A stretch of DNA of 64,000 bases from Pseudomonas guariconensis (GTDB lineage Bacteria > Pseudomonadota > Gammaproteobacteria > Pseudomonadales > Pseudomonadaceae): NCBI RefSeq assembly GCF_900102675.1, contig NZ_FMYX01000010.1, positions 62,001 through 126,000 on the forward strand. Direction: 5' to 3'. Shown one piece after another: positions 41,255 through 50,680 of this stretch (the stretch's first letter is position 1; every line of letters starts with the position of its first letter). The notes beneath the pieces were generated by a model. That model saw only the letters and a list, made by a program, of their open reading frames with translations. It was not told the origin of the DNA and did not search any database. A program made the translations under genes and the position numbers.

Positions 41255-41277
41255 GGTGCGGGCTCAGCGCCCGCACC
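41255..41277 (-). terminator. Hairpin at the sdhB-sucA junction
   Basis: Perfect 9-base arms GGTGCGGGC (41255-41263) and GCCCGCACC (41269-41277) with loop TCAGC, 31 bases past the sdhB stop. On the transcribed strand it is followed by AAGG rather than T residues, so it is at best a partial terminator or an mRNA-end stabiliser that sets the sdh/suc ratio. Confidence 0.5.
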
Positions 41278-41307
41278 TCGGCTTACTGCAGGTGCAACAT
41301 TTTTGAA

Positions 41308-42012
41308 TCAGGTGCCGCTTTGCAGCAGCATGTTACGTACGTGACCGATTGCCTTGGTCGGGTTCAGACCTTTCGGGCAAACGTTTACGCAGTTCATGAT
41401 CCCGCGGCAGCGGAATACGCTGAACGGGTCATCCAGGGACGCCAGGCGCTCCTGAGTCTTGGTATCACGGCTGTCGGCCAGGAAGCGGTAGGCCTGCAGC
41501 AGCGCGGCGGGGCCCAGGAACTTGTCCGGGTTCCACCAGAACGACGGGCAGGAGGTCGAGCAGCAAGCGCACAGGATGCACTCGTACAGACCGTCCAGCT
41601 TGTCGCGGTCTTCCGGCGACTGCAGACGCTCGATGGCCGGGGCCGGCGTGTCGTTCTGCAGGAACGGCTTCACCTTCTCGTACTGCTTGTAGAAGATGCT
41701 CATGTCGACGACCAGGTCACGAATGACCGGCAGACCCGGCAGCGGGCGCAGAACGAGCTTGTTGCCCTTGACCACCGACGACAGCGGAGTGATGCAGGCC
41801 AGGCCGTTCTTGCCATTGATGTTCATGCCATCGGAACCGCAAACGCCTTCACGGCAGGAGCGACGGTACGAGAAGCCCTCGTCCTGCTCCTTGATCAGTG
41901 CCAGCACGTCCAGGACCATCAGATCCTTGCCACCGGTATCGACCTGGAAGGTCTGCATCTTCGGCGCCGAATCGGTATCCGGGTTGTAACGATAAACTTC
42001 GACTTGCAACAT
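41308..42012 (-). CDS. sdhB: SdhB, succinate dehydrogenase iron-sulfur subunit
   Basis: Electron-transfer subunit of complex II, 234 residues. [2Fe-2S] ligands are in CREGVCGSDGMNING, and the [4Fe-4S]/[3Fe-4S] ligands in CILCACCSTSCPS and CRGIMNCVNVCPKGL. The ATG at 42012 was chosen because AAGG lies 9 bases upstream; a GTG three codons earlier abuts that site. It starts 11 bases after sdhA. Confidence 0.98.
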   Translation of the reverse strand: MLQVEVYRYNPDTDSAPKMQTFQVDTGGKDLMVLDVLALIKEQDEGFSYRRSCREGVCGSDGMNINGKNGLACITPLSSVVKGNKLVLRPLPGLPVIRDLVVDMSIFYKQYEKVKPFLQNDTPAPAIERLQSPEDRDKLDGLYECILCACCSTSCPSFWWNPDKFLGPAALLQAYRFLADSRDTKTQERLASLDDPFSVFRCRGIMNCVNVCPKGLNPTKAIGHVRNMLLQSGT

Positions 42013-42023
42013 AGCGGCCACCC

Positions 42024-43796
42024 TTAGTAAGTCCGGACTTTCGGTTCGAAGGCAGGAACTGTCTTCGGCGCAAAGTTGACGCCACGCTTGGCAACGCGCT
42101 TCTCACCCGGGTAGTACAGGGTGTGGCACAGCCAGTTCTCGTCGTCACGGTCTTCGTAGTCTTCACGGGCGTGAGCACCGCGAGACTCTTTACGGGCTTC
42201 GGCCGCGATGGCGGTAGCTTCGGCGACTTCCAGCAGGTTCTGCAGCTCCAGCGCTTCGATACGCGCGGTGTTGAAGGCCTGGGACTTGTCGTTGATCTTG
42301 ACGTTGGCAATACGCTCGCGCAGACCAGCCAGCTGAGCGATACCCTTCTGCATGTATTCGCCAGTACGGAATACACCGAAGTAGTTCTGCATGCAGCTCT
42401 GCAGCTCGCGCTTGAGGCTGGCAACGTCTTCGCCAGTGGTGCGCTCGTTGAGCTTGTTCAGGCGGTTCAGGGCTACGTCGACGTCGGTGTCGCTGGCGTC
42501 GCGGTATTCGACGCCTTCGGTCAGCGCCTTCTCCAGATGCAGACCAGCTGCACGGCCGAAGACCACCAGGTCCAGCAGCGAGTTGCCGCCCAGACGGTTG
42601 GCACCGTGAACCGATACGCAAGCCACTTCACCTACAGCGAACAGGCCTGGGATGATCTGATCCTTGCCTTCGGCGTCCATGGTGATGGCCTGGCCATGAA
42701 TGTTGGTGGCGATACCACCCATCATGTAGTGGCAGGTCGGGATGACCGGAACCGGCGCGACCACAGGGTCAACGTGAGCGAAGGTCTTGGACAGTTCGCA
42801 GATACCTGGCAGGCGGCTGTGCAGCACCTCCTCGCCCAGGTGGTCGAGCTTCAGCAGCACGTGGTCCTTGTTCGGGCCCACGCCGTTGCCGGCGATGATT
42901 TCCTTGACCATGGAACGGGCGACGACGTCGCGACCAGCCAGGTCTTTGGCGTTCGGCGCGTAACGCTCCATGAAGCGCTCGCCGTGGGCGTTGATCAGGT
43001 AGCCACCCTCGCCGCGGCAACCCTCGGTGACCAGTACACCGGCACCGGCGATGCCGGTCGGGTGGAACTGCCACATTTCGATGTCCTGCACCGGCACGCC
43101 GGCACGCAGGGCCATGCCGACACCGTCACCGGTGTTGATCAGGGCGTTGGTGGTCGAGGCGTAGATACGGCCCGCACCGCCAGTGGCCAGTACGGTAGCC
43201 TTGGACTTGATGTACAGGGTTTCGCCGGTTTCGATGCAGATCGCGATCACGCCGACAAAAGCGCCGTCCTGGTTCTTCACCAGATCAACGGCATAGTACT
43301 CGTTGAGGAAGGTGGTGCCTGCTTTCAGGTTGCCCTGATACAGGGTGTGCAGCAGCGCGTGACCGGTACGGTCGGAAGCGGCGCAGGTACGGGCGGCCTG
43401 GCCACCCTTGCCGAAGTCCTTGGACTGGCCACCGAACGGACGCTGGTAGATACGCCCAGTTTCGGTACGCGAGAACGGCAGACCCATGTGGTCCAGTTCG
43501 AAGACCGCAGCAGGGCCTTCCTGACACATGTACTCGATAGCGTCCTGGTCACCGATGTAGTCGGAACCTTTGACGGTGTCGTACATGTGCCAGCGCCAGT
43601 CGTCGTTCGGGTCGGCCGAAGCGATGGCGCAGGTGATGCCGCCTTGGGCGGATACAGTGTGCGAACGGGTCGGGAAGACCTTGGTGACTACGGCAGTCTT
43701 GTGACCGCCCTGGGCCAGCTGCAGCGCAGCGCGCATGCCGGCACCGCCGCCACCGATGATGATGGCGTCGAAAGAAATGGTTGGAATGCTAGCCAT
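42024..43796 (-). CDS. sdhA: SdhA, succinate dehydrogenase flavoprotein subunit
   Basis: FAD-containing catalytic subunit of complex II, 590 residues. FAD motif [11 protein letters not shown], the covalent-flavin His in [11 protein letters not shown], active-site [21 protein letters not shown] and the Arg in ARDVV-like GRDVVARSM. It ends ...[14 protein letters not shown], typical of proteobacterial SdhA. Gap of 3 bases to sdhD. Confidence 0.98.
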   Translation of the reverse strand: MASIPTISFDAIIIGGGGAGMRAALQLAQGGHKTAVVTKVFPTRSHTVSAQGGITCAIASADPNDDWRWHMYDTVKGSDYIGDQDAIEYMCQEGPAAVFELDHMGLPFSRTETGRIYQRPFGGQSKDFGKGGQAARTCAASDRTGHALLHTLYQGNLKAGTTFLNEYYAVDLVKNQDGAFVGVIAICIETGETLYIKSKATVLATGGAGRIYASTTNALINTGDGVGMALRAGVPVQDIEMWQFHPTGIAGAGVLVTEGCRGEGGYLINAHGERFMERYAPNAKDLAGRDVVARSMVKEIIAGNGVGPNKDHVLLKLDHLGEEVLHSRLPGICELSKTFAHVDPVVAPVPVIPTCHYMMGGIATNIHGQAITMDAEGKDQIIPGLFAVGEVACVSVHGANRLGGNSLLDLVVFGRAAGLHLEKALTEGVEYRDASDTDVDVALNRLNKLNERTTGEDVASLKRELQSCMQNYFGVFRTGEYMQKGIAQLAGLRERIANVKINDKSQAFNTARIEALELQNLLEVAEATAIAAEARKESRGAHAREDYEDRDDENWLCHTLYYPGEKRVAKRGVNFAPKTVPAFEPKVRTY

Positions 43797-43799
43797 GGA

Positions 43800-44168
43800 T
43801 CAGATACCCCAGAGAATCTGCACACCCCAGACGAAGTACGCGAACATCGCAACGCCGCACACAGCCTGGAACAGGAAACGAATCGCAGTCGCCGACTTGC
43901 CGAAGGACATCGGCGTCAGGTAGTCGGTGGCAATGGTCCACATGCCGACCCAGGCGTGAGCGCCCAGGGCAACGAGTGCCAGCAGACTGAAGATACGCAT
44001 CGCGTTGTTGGAGAACAGACCGTGCCACTGGGCATAGTCGAGACCCGGGTGAACGGCGACGTAGCCGATCAGGAAAATGAAGTAAGCCGCGAGAACGACC
44101 GCAGATACGCGCTGCGCCATCCAGTCATAGAGGCCCGAACGCGACAGGTTCGTGACATTAGTTACCAT
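43800..44168 (-). CDS. sdhD: SdhD, succinate dehydrogenase membrane anchor
   Basis: Membrane anchor of complex II, 122 residues with three hydrophobic segments. LYDWMAQRVSAVVLAAY contains conserved ubiquinone-site residues and HAWVGMWTIATDY the heme-side region. The ATG at 44168 overlaps the sdhC stop by 7 bases and has GGGAG 7 bases upstream; an upstream TTG is rejected. Confidence 0.95.
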   Translation of the reverse strand: MVTNVTNLSRSGLYDWMAQRVSAVVLAAYFIFLIGYVAVHPGLDYAQWHGLFSNNAMRIFSLLALVALGAHAWVGMWTIATDYLTPMSFGKSATAIRFLFQAVCGVAMFAYFVWGVQILWGI

Positions 44169-44548
44169 ACCCAAACTCCCGCCAGAACGATCAGCACCAC
44201 GGAGATGACGATCACGATTTTCGAGCCCAGCTTGCCGCCCTCGAGCGTCTCACCGACACCCATGTCCATGATCAGGTGGCGTACACCTGCAACGAGGTGG
44301 TACAGCAGGCCGGACAGCAGGCCCCAAGTCACCAGCTTGGCCAGCGGACTGGTCAGACACGCCTTCACCTCGGCAAAGCCCTCCTCGGAACCCAGCGACT
44401 TGCCCAATGCGTAAAGCATGATGGCCAGGCCAAGGAACAGGATGACGCCGGAGATACGGTGAAGAATGGACGTGTACGCGGTGATCGGGAGTTTGATGGT
44501 CCTTAGGTCTAGGTTTACAGGTCGTTGGCTTTTCACGGCTTTTTTCAC
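44162..44548 (-). CDS. sdhC: SdhC, succinate dehydrogenase cytochrome b556 subunit
   Basis: Cytochrome-b anchor of complex II, 128 residues. Family features are RPVNLDLRTIKLPITAYTSILHRISGVILF (quinone site Ser/Arg) and YHLVAGVRHLIMDMG (heme-ligand His). The start is a GTG at 44548 with AGGGG 9 bases upstream; a second GTG four codons on is possible. First gene of sdhCDAB. Confidence 0.95.
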   Translation of the reverse strand: MKKAVKSQRPVNLDLRTIKLPITAYTSILHRISGVILFLGLAIMLYALGKSLGSEEGFAEVKACLTSPLAKLVTWGLLSGLLYHLVAGVRHLIMDMGVGETLEGGKLGSKIVIVISVVLIVLAGVWVW

Positions 44549-44670
44549 ACTGAAGAGCCCCTAGCTAACAGGGCAAAGTTGTTGGTAAGTGTACTGGTCA
44601 GGTACCCACCACCCAGGGAGCGACGACCCCCAGCGGAACGGGCTTGCAAGCCCCTGGCGGTCGGTTGCGG

Positions 44671-44699
44671 AGTATAGACAGTTAGGCTGCTTATGACAA
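44671..44699 (-). promoter_or_regulatory. sigma-70 promoter of sdhCDAB
   Basis: Minus strand TTGTCA (44699-44694), 17 bases, TATACT (44676-44671): nearly consensus. It would give a leader of about 115 bases that contains the palindrome GGGCTTGCAAGCCC (44640-44653). Confidence 0.75.
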
Positions 44700-44813
44700 C
44701 GTGAGGGGCTAGCCCAAATAGCGCATTGCCTTTAGCGAACAAAAGGCGTAAATGGGCGAGAATTTCGTGAAAAATCAGGGCTCAGAGGGTGTTTCAACCA
44801 GCCTTTAGGCAAA

Positions 44814-44841
44814 TTGACATTCGAATTTATCCCTCTATAGT
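44814..44841 (+). promoter_or_regulatory. sigma-70 promoter of gltA
   Basis: TTGACA (44814-44819), 16 bases, TATAGT (44836-44841): a perfect -35 with a strong -10. The predicted start is about 50 bases before the gltA ATG, which has AGGAGG (44890-44895) upstream. The rest of the 351-base sdhC-gltA gap shows no gene. Confidence 0.8.
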
Positions 44842-44899
44842 GGTGCGGGCCCTGCGTGGGGGGTCTGTCTGATGATTTCAAGCATTAATAGGAGGCCAC

Positions 44900-46189
44900 A
44901 TGGCTGACAAAAAAGCGCAGTTGGTCATCGAGGGCGCTGCCCCCGTCGAGCTGCCCATTTTAACCGGCACCGTTGGTCCCGATGTTATCGACGTCCGCGG
45001 GTTGGGGGCTACTGGTCACTTCACCTTCGACCCCGGTTTCATGGCGACTGCGTCCTGCGAGTCGAAGATCACCTACATCGATGGCGACAAGGGTGTCCTG
45101 CTGCACCGCGGCTACCCGATCGAACAGCTCGCCGAAAAATCGGACTACCTGGAAACCTGCTACCTGCTGCTCAACGGCGAACTGCCGAACGCCGAGCAGA
45201 AGGCCCAGTTCGTCAGCACCGTGAAGAACCACACCATGGTTCACGAGCAGCTGAAATCCTTCTTCAACGGCTTCCGCCGCGACGCTCACCCGATGGCGGT
45301 GATGTGCGGCGTGGTCGGCGCCCTGTCGGCGTTCTATCACGACTCCCTGGACATCAACAACCCGCAGCATCGCGAGATCTCTGCGGTGCGCCTGGTCGCA
45401 AAAATGCCGACCCTGGCCGCGATGGTCTACAAGTACTCCATGGGCCAGCCGATGATGTATCCGCGCAACGACCTGTCGTACGCGGAAAACTTCCTGCACA
45501 TGATGTTCAACACGCCGTGCGAGATCAAACCGATCAGCCCGGTGCTGGCCAAGGCAATGGACCGGATCTTCATCCTCCACGCCGACCACGAGCAGAACGC
45601 CTCTACCTCCACCGTGCGCCTGGCGGGCTCCTCGGGCGCCAACCCGTTCGCCTGTATCGCCGCCGGCATCGCTGCACTGTGGGGTCCGGCCCACGGCGGC
45701 GCCAACGAAGCCGTACTGACCATGCTCGATGAAATTGGCGATGTCTCCAACATCGACAAGTACATCGCCAAGGCCAAGGACAAGAACGATCCGTTCAAGC
45801 TCATGGGCTTCGGTCACCGCGTTTACAAGAACCGCGACCCACGCGCCACCGTGATGAAGAAGACCTGCGACGAGGTGCTGAGCGAACTGGGCATCAAGAA
45901 CGATCCGCAGCTCGAACTGGCGATGCGCCTGGAAGAGATCGCACTGACCGATCCGTACTTCATCGAGCGCTCGCTGTACCCGAACGTCGACTTCTACTCC
46001 GGCATCATCCTGAAGGCGATCGGCATTCCGACCAGCATGTTCACCGTGATCTTCGCCCTGGCACGCACCGTCGGCTGGATCTCGCACTGGAAGGAGATGC
46101 TCTCCAGCCCGTACAAGATCGGCCGTCCGCGCCAGCTGTACACTGGCCACGAGCAGCGTGACATCGTTGACTTGAAAGACCGCAAGTAA
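44900..46189 (+). CDS. gltA: GltA, citrate synthase
   Basis: Condenses acetyl-CoA and oxaloacetate. The 429-residue length and the N-terminal extension ([18 protein letters not shown]) mark the NADH-sensitive hexameric type II enzyme of Gram-negatives. Active-site motifs: [50 protein letters not shown]. Strong ribosome site; followed by a bidirectional terminator. Divergent from sdhCDAB. Confidence 0.98.
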   Translation: MADKKAQLVIEGAAPVELPILTGTVGPDVIDVRGLGATGHFTFDPGFMATASCESKITYIDGDKGVLLHRGYPIEQLAEKSDYLETCYLLLNGELPNAEQKAQFVSTVKNHTMVHEQLKSFFNGFRRDAHPMAVMCGVVGALSAFYHDSLDINNPQHREISAVRLVAKMPTLAAMVYKYSMGQPMMYPRNDLSYAENFLHMMFNTPCEIKPISPVLAKAMDRIFILHADHEQNASTSTVRLAGSSGANPFACIAAGIAALWGPAHGGANEAVLTMLDEIGDVSNIDKYIAKAKDKNDPFKLMGFGHRVYKNRDPRATVMKKTCDEVLSELGIKNDPQLELAMRLEEIALTDPYFIERSLYPNVDFYSGIILKAIGIPTSMFTVIFALARTVGWISHWKEMLSSPYKIGRPRQLYTGHEQRDIVDLKDRK

Positions 46190-46207
46190 GCTCTTCGAGC
46201 CGAACGT

Positions 46208-46237
46208 AAAAAAGGCTGCCCTTGGGCAGCCTTTTTT
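46208..46237. terminator. Bidirectional terminator between gltA and the START protein
   Basis: AAAAAAGGCTGCC - CTTG - GGCAGCCTTTTTT, T-runs on both strands, serving the two convergent genes. Confidence 0.93.
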
Positions 46238-46296
46238 ATAGCGCAGCAACCGATAGACCGCTGCTCACCGCTTCGCGGGCATGCCCGCCCTCAGAC

Positions 46297-46902
46297 TCAG
46301 GGCTTTTCAGCCTTGTCGCGCAACCCCTTGAGGGTATTGAACGGCGCGTCGACCACGAACTTGTTGGCCAGCCAGGACGGCACACTGCCTCCAGGCTCGG
46401 TGTGCACTTGGTAGGTAACCTCGGTGCTGTCACCCTTGGGCACCAGCTTCCAGAAGCCTTGGACCTGTGCCACACGCACATAGCCCTTTTCCTCCGGCAG
46501 GTATTTGGGGTCCTCCTCGAGCTTTCGGACCAGGCTGCCGTCAGCCTCCTCGGTGGTGGTCACGTGAAGGATCGAATCACGCGGCGTCACCGGCCAGGGC
46601 GTATTGAAACGAGTATAGGTCCAGCTCTGCGCGCCATCCTGCTTGAGCAGCTTTTGCGACTCGCACTCATGAATCCACTTGCAGGCACCTACGGTGTCCT
46701 CCTGCAAAGCCTTGACCTTGGCCAGCGGCGCCTTGATCAAGGTCACGCCGCGATAGGCTTTGTACTTCGAACCCGGCACTTCACTGAGGGACACCTTGAT
46801 GCCGTCCTCATCCTTGGCCACCTGCCAGTTCTCGGCCCAGGCAGCCGGCGACAGCAGAACACCGACGCCACACAGCAGTGCAATACGCTTGATCGATCTC
46901 AT
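46297..46902 (-). CDS. START-domain periplasmic protein
   Basis: A 201-residue protein with a signal peptide (IALLCGVGVLLSPAAWA) and a START lipid-binding fold: WQVAKDEDGIKVSLSEVPGS, the KWIHECESQKLL helix, TPRDSILHV and a C-terminal helix FNTLKGLRDKAEK. A lipid or hydrophobic ligand is likely but unknown. AAGGAA precedes the ATG. The cysteine-cluster gene ends 33 bases upstream. Confidence 0.85.
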   Translation of the reverse strand: MRSIKRIALLCGVGVLLSPAAWAENWQVAKDEDGIKVSLSEVPGSKYKAYRGVTLIKAPLAKVKALQEDTVGACKWIHECESQKLLKQDGAQSWTYTRFNTPWPVTPRDSILHVTTTEEADGSLVRKLEEDPKYLPEEKGYVRVAQVQGFWKLVPKGDSTEVTYQVHTEPGGSVPSWLANKFVVDAPFNTLKGLRDKAEKP

Positions 46903-46935
46903 CGTTTTGTTCCTTGTTGTCGAAGATCCAACCTG

Positions 46936-47190
46936 TTACGCCGCCGTCATTTGCTCCAACCAGCCGAGAATCCTGATCGCCTCGTCGCGATCATTGCCGC
47001 ACACCTCCACGTCCGCCTTGAACCCACCACACACCGCCGGCCGCTCAGCCTTGCCGAACAACTCACAGAGGTTGTCAGTGGTCAGGTGCAGGCACCGCTC
47101 GCCAGCTGGCTTGCCCTGGGGCATGCGCGGCATCGGCGAGCTGATGGATGGGGCAATGCAGCATGCGCCGCAGCCCTCTCGGCATTTCAT
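46936..47190 (-). CDS. YkgJ-type cysteine-cluster protein
   Basis: An 84-residue protein with eight Cys, beginning MKCREGCGACC (CxxxCxxCC). Further Cys lie in ERCLHL, DNLCELF, AVCGGF and EVCGND, the pattern of the YkgJ/UPF0153 zinc- or iron-binding family. The ATG at 47190 has GGAG 9 bases upstream; a longer frame adds 19 unrelated residues. Function unknown. Confidence 0.8.
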   Translation of the reverse strand: MKCREGCGACCIAPSISSPMPRMPQGKPAGERCLHLTTDNLCELFGKAERPAVCGGFKADVEVCGNDRDEAIRILGWLEQMTAA

Positions 47191-47309
47191 GAAACAGGAC
47201 TCCCACGAGCAAAACGGGACGAACGTCCCTGGATAGTAACCGCTCAAACATATGTTTGAAATTGCGGATCGGATGAAATCTGCCGTGACCCGGCAGTCAG
47301 TTGGAACAC

Positions 47310-47816
47310 CTACTGACGAAACTCGAAATCGATAGCAGCGCCCTCCACATCATGACGACTGTCGTTGCGCAGCTGTAACTGCATTTCGTTGTTGATCAGG
47401 CGCCCATTGAGTTGGAAGGGACTGTCATCGCTGACTGGCTTTTGCGGAAACATGGACGGCAGCAAAGGCTTGCGCCGCATCACCGGATCACCCACCTCTG
47501 GCTTGAGTTCTTCGACCATCGCGGCAGGCAAACTCAGGTCTAGCTTTGGCTTGGGCAACGGCTTGGCGACCGCCTTGGTCAAAGGTTTTTTGCGCACTAC
47601 CTTGCCGGACGGCTTGGCCTTGCCCCTGCCCGGCGTCTTGCTCGCGACTTGGCCGGCCTTGTTCGCCGCCTGCTTGCGTACCGGCTTGGCCGCCGCCTTG
47701 GTTTGCGTCGCAGACGCTTTGGCCGCCGGCTGCGTGGCGTGTGCCATAGCAGCGGACAGGCACAACGGCGCCAGGCAAAGGAGTAGGACAAAAGAGCGAA
47801 GCGCTTTCATGGACAT
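47310..47816 (-). CDS. Secreted Lys/Ala-rich protein of unknown function
   Basis: A 168-residue protein with a signal peptide (LRSFVLLLCLAPLCLSAAMAHA), a basic Ala/Lys/Pro-rich segment (about 28-90) that looks disordered and might contact acidic surfaces, and a short conserved-looking C-terminal domain (DSPFQLNGRLINNEMQLQLRNDSRHDVEGAAIDFEF). Annotation pipelines sometimes mislabel such proteins as translation initiation factor 2 because of the Lys/Ala composition. Two in-frame ATGs (47816, 47810) lack strong ribosome sites. Confidence 0.65.
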   Translation of the reverse strand: MSMKALRSFVLLLCLAPLCLSAAMAHATQPAAKASATQTKAAAKPVRKQAANKAGQVASKTPGRGKAKPSGKVVRKKPLTKAVAKPLPKPKLDLSLPAAMVEELKPEVGDPVMRRKPLLPSMFPQKPVSDDSPFQLNGRLINNEMQLQLRNDSRHDVEGAAIDFEFRQ

Positions 47817-47874
47817 CAGGAGCGTGCTGGAAAAGTGTGCGTATGCTCTCTGTTCCGAACGCCACTGACAAGAT

Positions 47875-49317
47875 TTACAACAGTGATCCTGTCGACGATT
47901 TGCATAACTGATGAGCCAGCAGACCCAGCGTGATCACTGCACGCTCGGCCTCCTTGTTCCATGGAATGCCGCAGTTGAGCCGAATGCAATGGTTGAACTG
48001 CTCGGTGTTGCTGAAGATAAGCCCCGGCGCGATGCTGATGCCTTGCTCCAACGCCCGCACATGCAGATCTTGGGTGTTGACCCTCCCAGGCAGGCTCACC
48101 CACAGAATAAATCCTCCCGTAGGCCGGGTCATCTGCGTACCTTCAGGAAAATGCTGCTGCACGGCCAACTGATAGGCGCTGAGGTTCTTGCGGTACTCCT
48201 GGCGGATGTACCGCAGGTGGCGGTCATATCCGCCGTTTTCCAGATAGGCGGCCACACCCATCTGGGTGACGCTGCACGCCGAATGGGTGGTGAAGGTCTG
48301 CAGGCGCTGGATCTCGTCCTGGTAACGACCGGCGATCATCCAACCTACCCGCACTCCAGGCGAAAGGGTCTTGGAAAAGCTTGAGCAGTAGATGACCCGA
48401 TCCAGACGATCGAATGCCTTGAGCGCCTTGGTCCGGCCTTGCTCGAACATCAGTTCGCCATAGATGTCGTCCTCGACGATCTGGATATCGAAGTCCGAGG
48501 CCAGACGCAACAGCTGCTTTTGCCGATCCTCAGGGATCGTACCCCCCAAGGGATTGCTCAGACGCGGGGTCAACACCAGGGCCTTGATTGACCATTGGTT
48601 GGCAGCCAACTGCAAGGCCTCAAGACTGATGCCGGTCGACGGGTCACTCGGAATCTCGATGACCTTGAGCCCCAACAAGTCGGCCAATTGCAGCAATCCA
48701 TAATAGGTGGGCGACTCCGCAGCGATCAGGTCGCCTGGGCGAGTCAGTACCCGCAACGACATTTGCAGGGCATCGACGCAACCATGGGTCACCACCACCT
48801 CACGCGGATCGACCAGCACCCCGGCGTCACGCATACGAATGGCTATCTGCCGGCGCAGTGGCTCGAAGCCAGGACTGAACATGTAACTGAAGGCGCGCGG
48901 GCTGTGAAAGCGCGTCACTTTGGCCAATTGCTGATGCAGAGCCCGCACCGGCAAATAGTCAACGTGCGGGACTGCCGCACCAAAGGGGAAAACTCCGTCT
49001 CGTCGCGCCTCGGTCAGCACCTGCTGGATGATGCTCGCACGAGTGACCAGGCCCGGCCGCTCGACCCGGGCGATATCAGGGGTCTGTGCGGTGAGTGCCG
49101 GGGTCTGGTGCACGTAGTAGCCGGACTGCGGCCGCGCGCGGATCAGGCCTTGATCCTCCAGATTGGCATAGGCCTGCAGCACCGTGGCATGACTGACGTT
49201 GAGCTGGGCGCTCATCTTGCGCACGGAGGGCACACGCTCACCAGGCTGGTAGACACCTCGGCGGATGTCATCGGCCAGTTGCTGGGCAATGCGCTGGTAC
49301 AACAGCAGGTTGGTCAT
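47875..49317 (-). CDS. MocR-family (GntR/aminotransferase) regulator
   Basis: A 480-residue fusion of an N-terminal GntR winged helix (LADDIRRGVYQPGERVPSVRKMSAQLNVSHATV, residues 14-60) and a fold-type I aminotransferase-like domain. The PLP Lys is in SSFSKTLSPGVRVGW, and VEDDIYGEL carries the PLP-ring Asp. MocR proteins sense PLP or amino compounds and usually regulate an adjacent gene. Here the neighbours are not obvious targets, and a palindrome lies 64 bases upstream. Confidence 0.9.
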   Translation of the reverse strand: MTNLLLYQRIAQQLADDIRRGVYQPGERVPSVRKMSAQLNVSHATVLQAYANLEDQGLIRARPQSGYYVHQTPALTAQTPDIARVERPGLVTRASIIQQVLTEARRDGVFPFGAAVPHVDYLPVRALHQQLAKVTRFHSPRAFSYMFSPGFEPLRRQIAIRMRDAGVLVDPREVVVTHGCVDALQMSLRVLTRPGDLIAAESPTYYGLLQLADLLGLKVIEIPSDPSTGISLEALQLAANQWSIKALVLTPRLSNPLGGTIPEDRQKQLLRLASDFDIQIVEDDIYGELMFEQGRTKALKAFDRLDRVIYCSSFSKTLSPGVRVGWMIAGRYQDEIQRLQTFTTHSACSVTQMGVAAYLENGGYDRHLRYIRQEYRKNLSAYQLAVQQHFPEGTQMTRPTGGFILWVSLPGRVNTQDLHVRALEQGISIAPGLIFSNTEQFNHCIRLNCGIPWNKEAERAVITLGLLAHQLCKSSTGSLL

Positions 49318-49380
49318 GGCGGCTCTCGAAACGCGGACGGGTTCGTTGTTCTTGTGCGACTCAAAGCCGAGTCAGAATAC

Positions 49381-49393
49381 CGTAACAGTTACG
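49381..49393. promoter_or_regulatory. Palindrome upstream of the MocR gene
   Basis: CGTAAC - A - GTTACG, a perfect 6-1-6 inverted repeat, 64 bases before the MocR start. A related ACTG/ACAG-containing stretch follows at about 49398-49410. Possible autoregulatory operator. No gene is seen in the rest of 49318-49513. Confidence 0.35.
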
Positions 49394-49513
49394 AAGTGTA
49401 CTGGGACAGATTGGAGAATAGTCAACAATACAGTGAGGTAACAATCACAGAATCAACAAACCCGCCCGTTACCGACGAACGAGATAGCCAAAAACCTACA
49501 AGAACGCCCGGCT

Positions 49514-50323
49514 TCAACGCGCTGGCGCGAGCTTGCCCTTGTCGTCGGAAAAGACGATTTCGACCCGACGGTTCTGCGCCCTGCCCCGCTCGGACGCATT
49601 GGCGTCGATCGGATACTGGTCGCCATAGCCTTCGACCTGTATGCGTTTTTCGTCTACACCCAGGTCGATCAACATATCAGCCACGGCCTGGGCACGATCC
49701 CGCGATAGCGCGAGGTTATCCTCGGGCAGTCCGGTACTGTCGGTATACCCTTCGACCCGCACCACACGACGAGGATTGAGCTGCAGGAACTGGACGAGCT
49801 TGAGCACCGTGCGGCTGGCGGAGGTCTTGAGCTCGGCGCGACCAGTGTCGAACAGCACATCGCCCAACGTCATCACCAAGCCACGATCGCTTTGCTCGGA
49901 GGCCATGGCCGCAATCTGCGCTTCGACCCACTTACCCTGCTGTTGGACGCTGGCCAATTTGGCTTCGCGCAGACCCAGCTGCAAGCGCTGGCGCTCCAGG
50001 TCGAGCTTGGCCAGACGCTCTTGATTGAGGGCCAACTTGGCATGCTCGGCCGCGATCTCGCTGTAGCGCTTGCTCAAATAGGCGTAGTGACGCACGTCGG
50101 ACCCGGTGCCGATGTAGCTCGAGAGACGCTCGGCACGCGCCAGGGATTCACCAGCCCGAATCACATCGCGCGGCGCGCTGCGCAGCACATCGGCATCATC
50201 CTTGACCTTTTGGAAGGCGACCGCCGCTTCATCGAGCGCCGACTCGCTGCGCTGGCTCGCGCAACCCTGCAACCCGACCAGCGCCATCAGCGCCAGTGCA
50301 GCCATTGATTGGCGACGCATCAT
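49514..50323 (-). CDS. OmpA-family lipoprotein
   Basis: A 269-residue protein with a lipobox (LVGLQGC, Cys at 21), a long helical coiled-coil region (about 30-140), and a C-terminal OmpA-like peptidoglycan-binding domain (LGDVLFDTGRAELK, VEGYTDSTGLPEDNLALSRDRA, GRAQNRRVEIVF). Likely anchored in the outer membrane and bound to the cell wall. The ATG overlaps the DUF4398 gene stop (ATGA). Confidence 0.9.
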   Translation of the reverse strand: MMRRQSMAALALMALVGLQGCASQRSESALDEAAVAFQKVKDDADVLRSAPRDVIRAGESLARAERLSSYIGTGSDVRHYAYLSKRYSEIAAEHAKLALNQERLAKLDLERQRLQLGLREAKLASVQQQGKWVEAQIAAMASEQSDRGLVMTLGDVLFDTGRAELKTSASRTVLKLVQFLQLNPRRVVRVEGYTDSTGLPEDNLALSRDRAQAVADMLIDLGVDEKRIQVEGYGDQYPIDANASERGRAQNRRVEIVFSDDKGKLAPAR

Positions 50324-50673
50324 GGCTGGACCTCCAGTTGCTTGCGAAGGCGCTTGACCCGCGCCTGCACGACCTGAAGCTGCTCTTCGCTCTTCTGGGT
50401 CAACACCCGAGCCTCGGCCAGGCGCGCATCCAGCTCGGCCTGCTCGGCGCGCATGCGCGCGTCACGGTAATCCTCGGTGGCCATGTTGGTCTTGGCTCTC
50501 GCCAGTTTGTCTTCGGCCAGTTTCAATTCCGCCACCTGCTCGGTGGCACCGACGGCCTTGGCCTGCTCCAGGGCCTGCTCGGACAGACGCATCTGCTCGT
50601 TGGGCGCAGGATCGTTGGCACAGCCAGCCAGGCCGAGCATGGCCAAGGCAAGGATCAGTGGTTGGGTTCTCAT
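50320..50673 (-). CDS. DUF4398 lipoprotein
   Basis: A 117-residue lipoprotein (lipobox LAGC at about 18) that is otherwise an uninterrupted helical coiled coil (AEDKLARAKTNMATEDYRDARMRAEQ...). DUF4398 proteins commonly pair with OmpA-type lipoproteins, as here, suggesting a two-protein envelope assembly. AGGA lies 5 bases before the chosen ATG; a 21-codon extension is rejected. Confidence 0.85.
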   Translation of the reverse strand: MRTQPLILALAMLGLAGCANDPAPNEQMRLSEQALEQAKAVGATEQVAELKLAEDKLARAKTNMATEDYRDARMRAEQAELDARLAEARVLTQKSEEQLQVVQARVKRLRKQLEVQP

Positions 50674-50680
50674 TGCATTC

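Noticed and set aside
42123-44414. A 763-codon plus-strand frame antisense to sdhA/D/C
   Set aside because: Shadow of well-identified sdh genes; no motifs.
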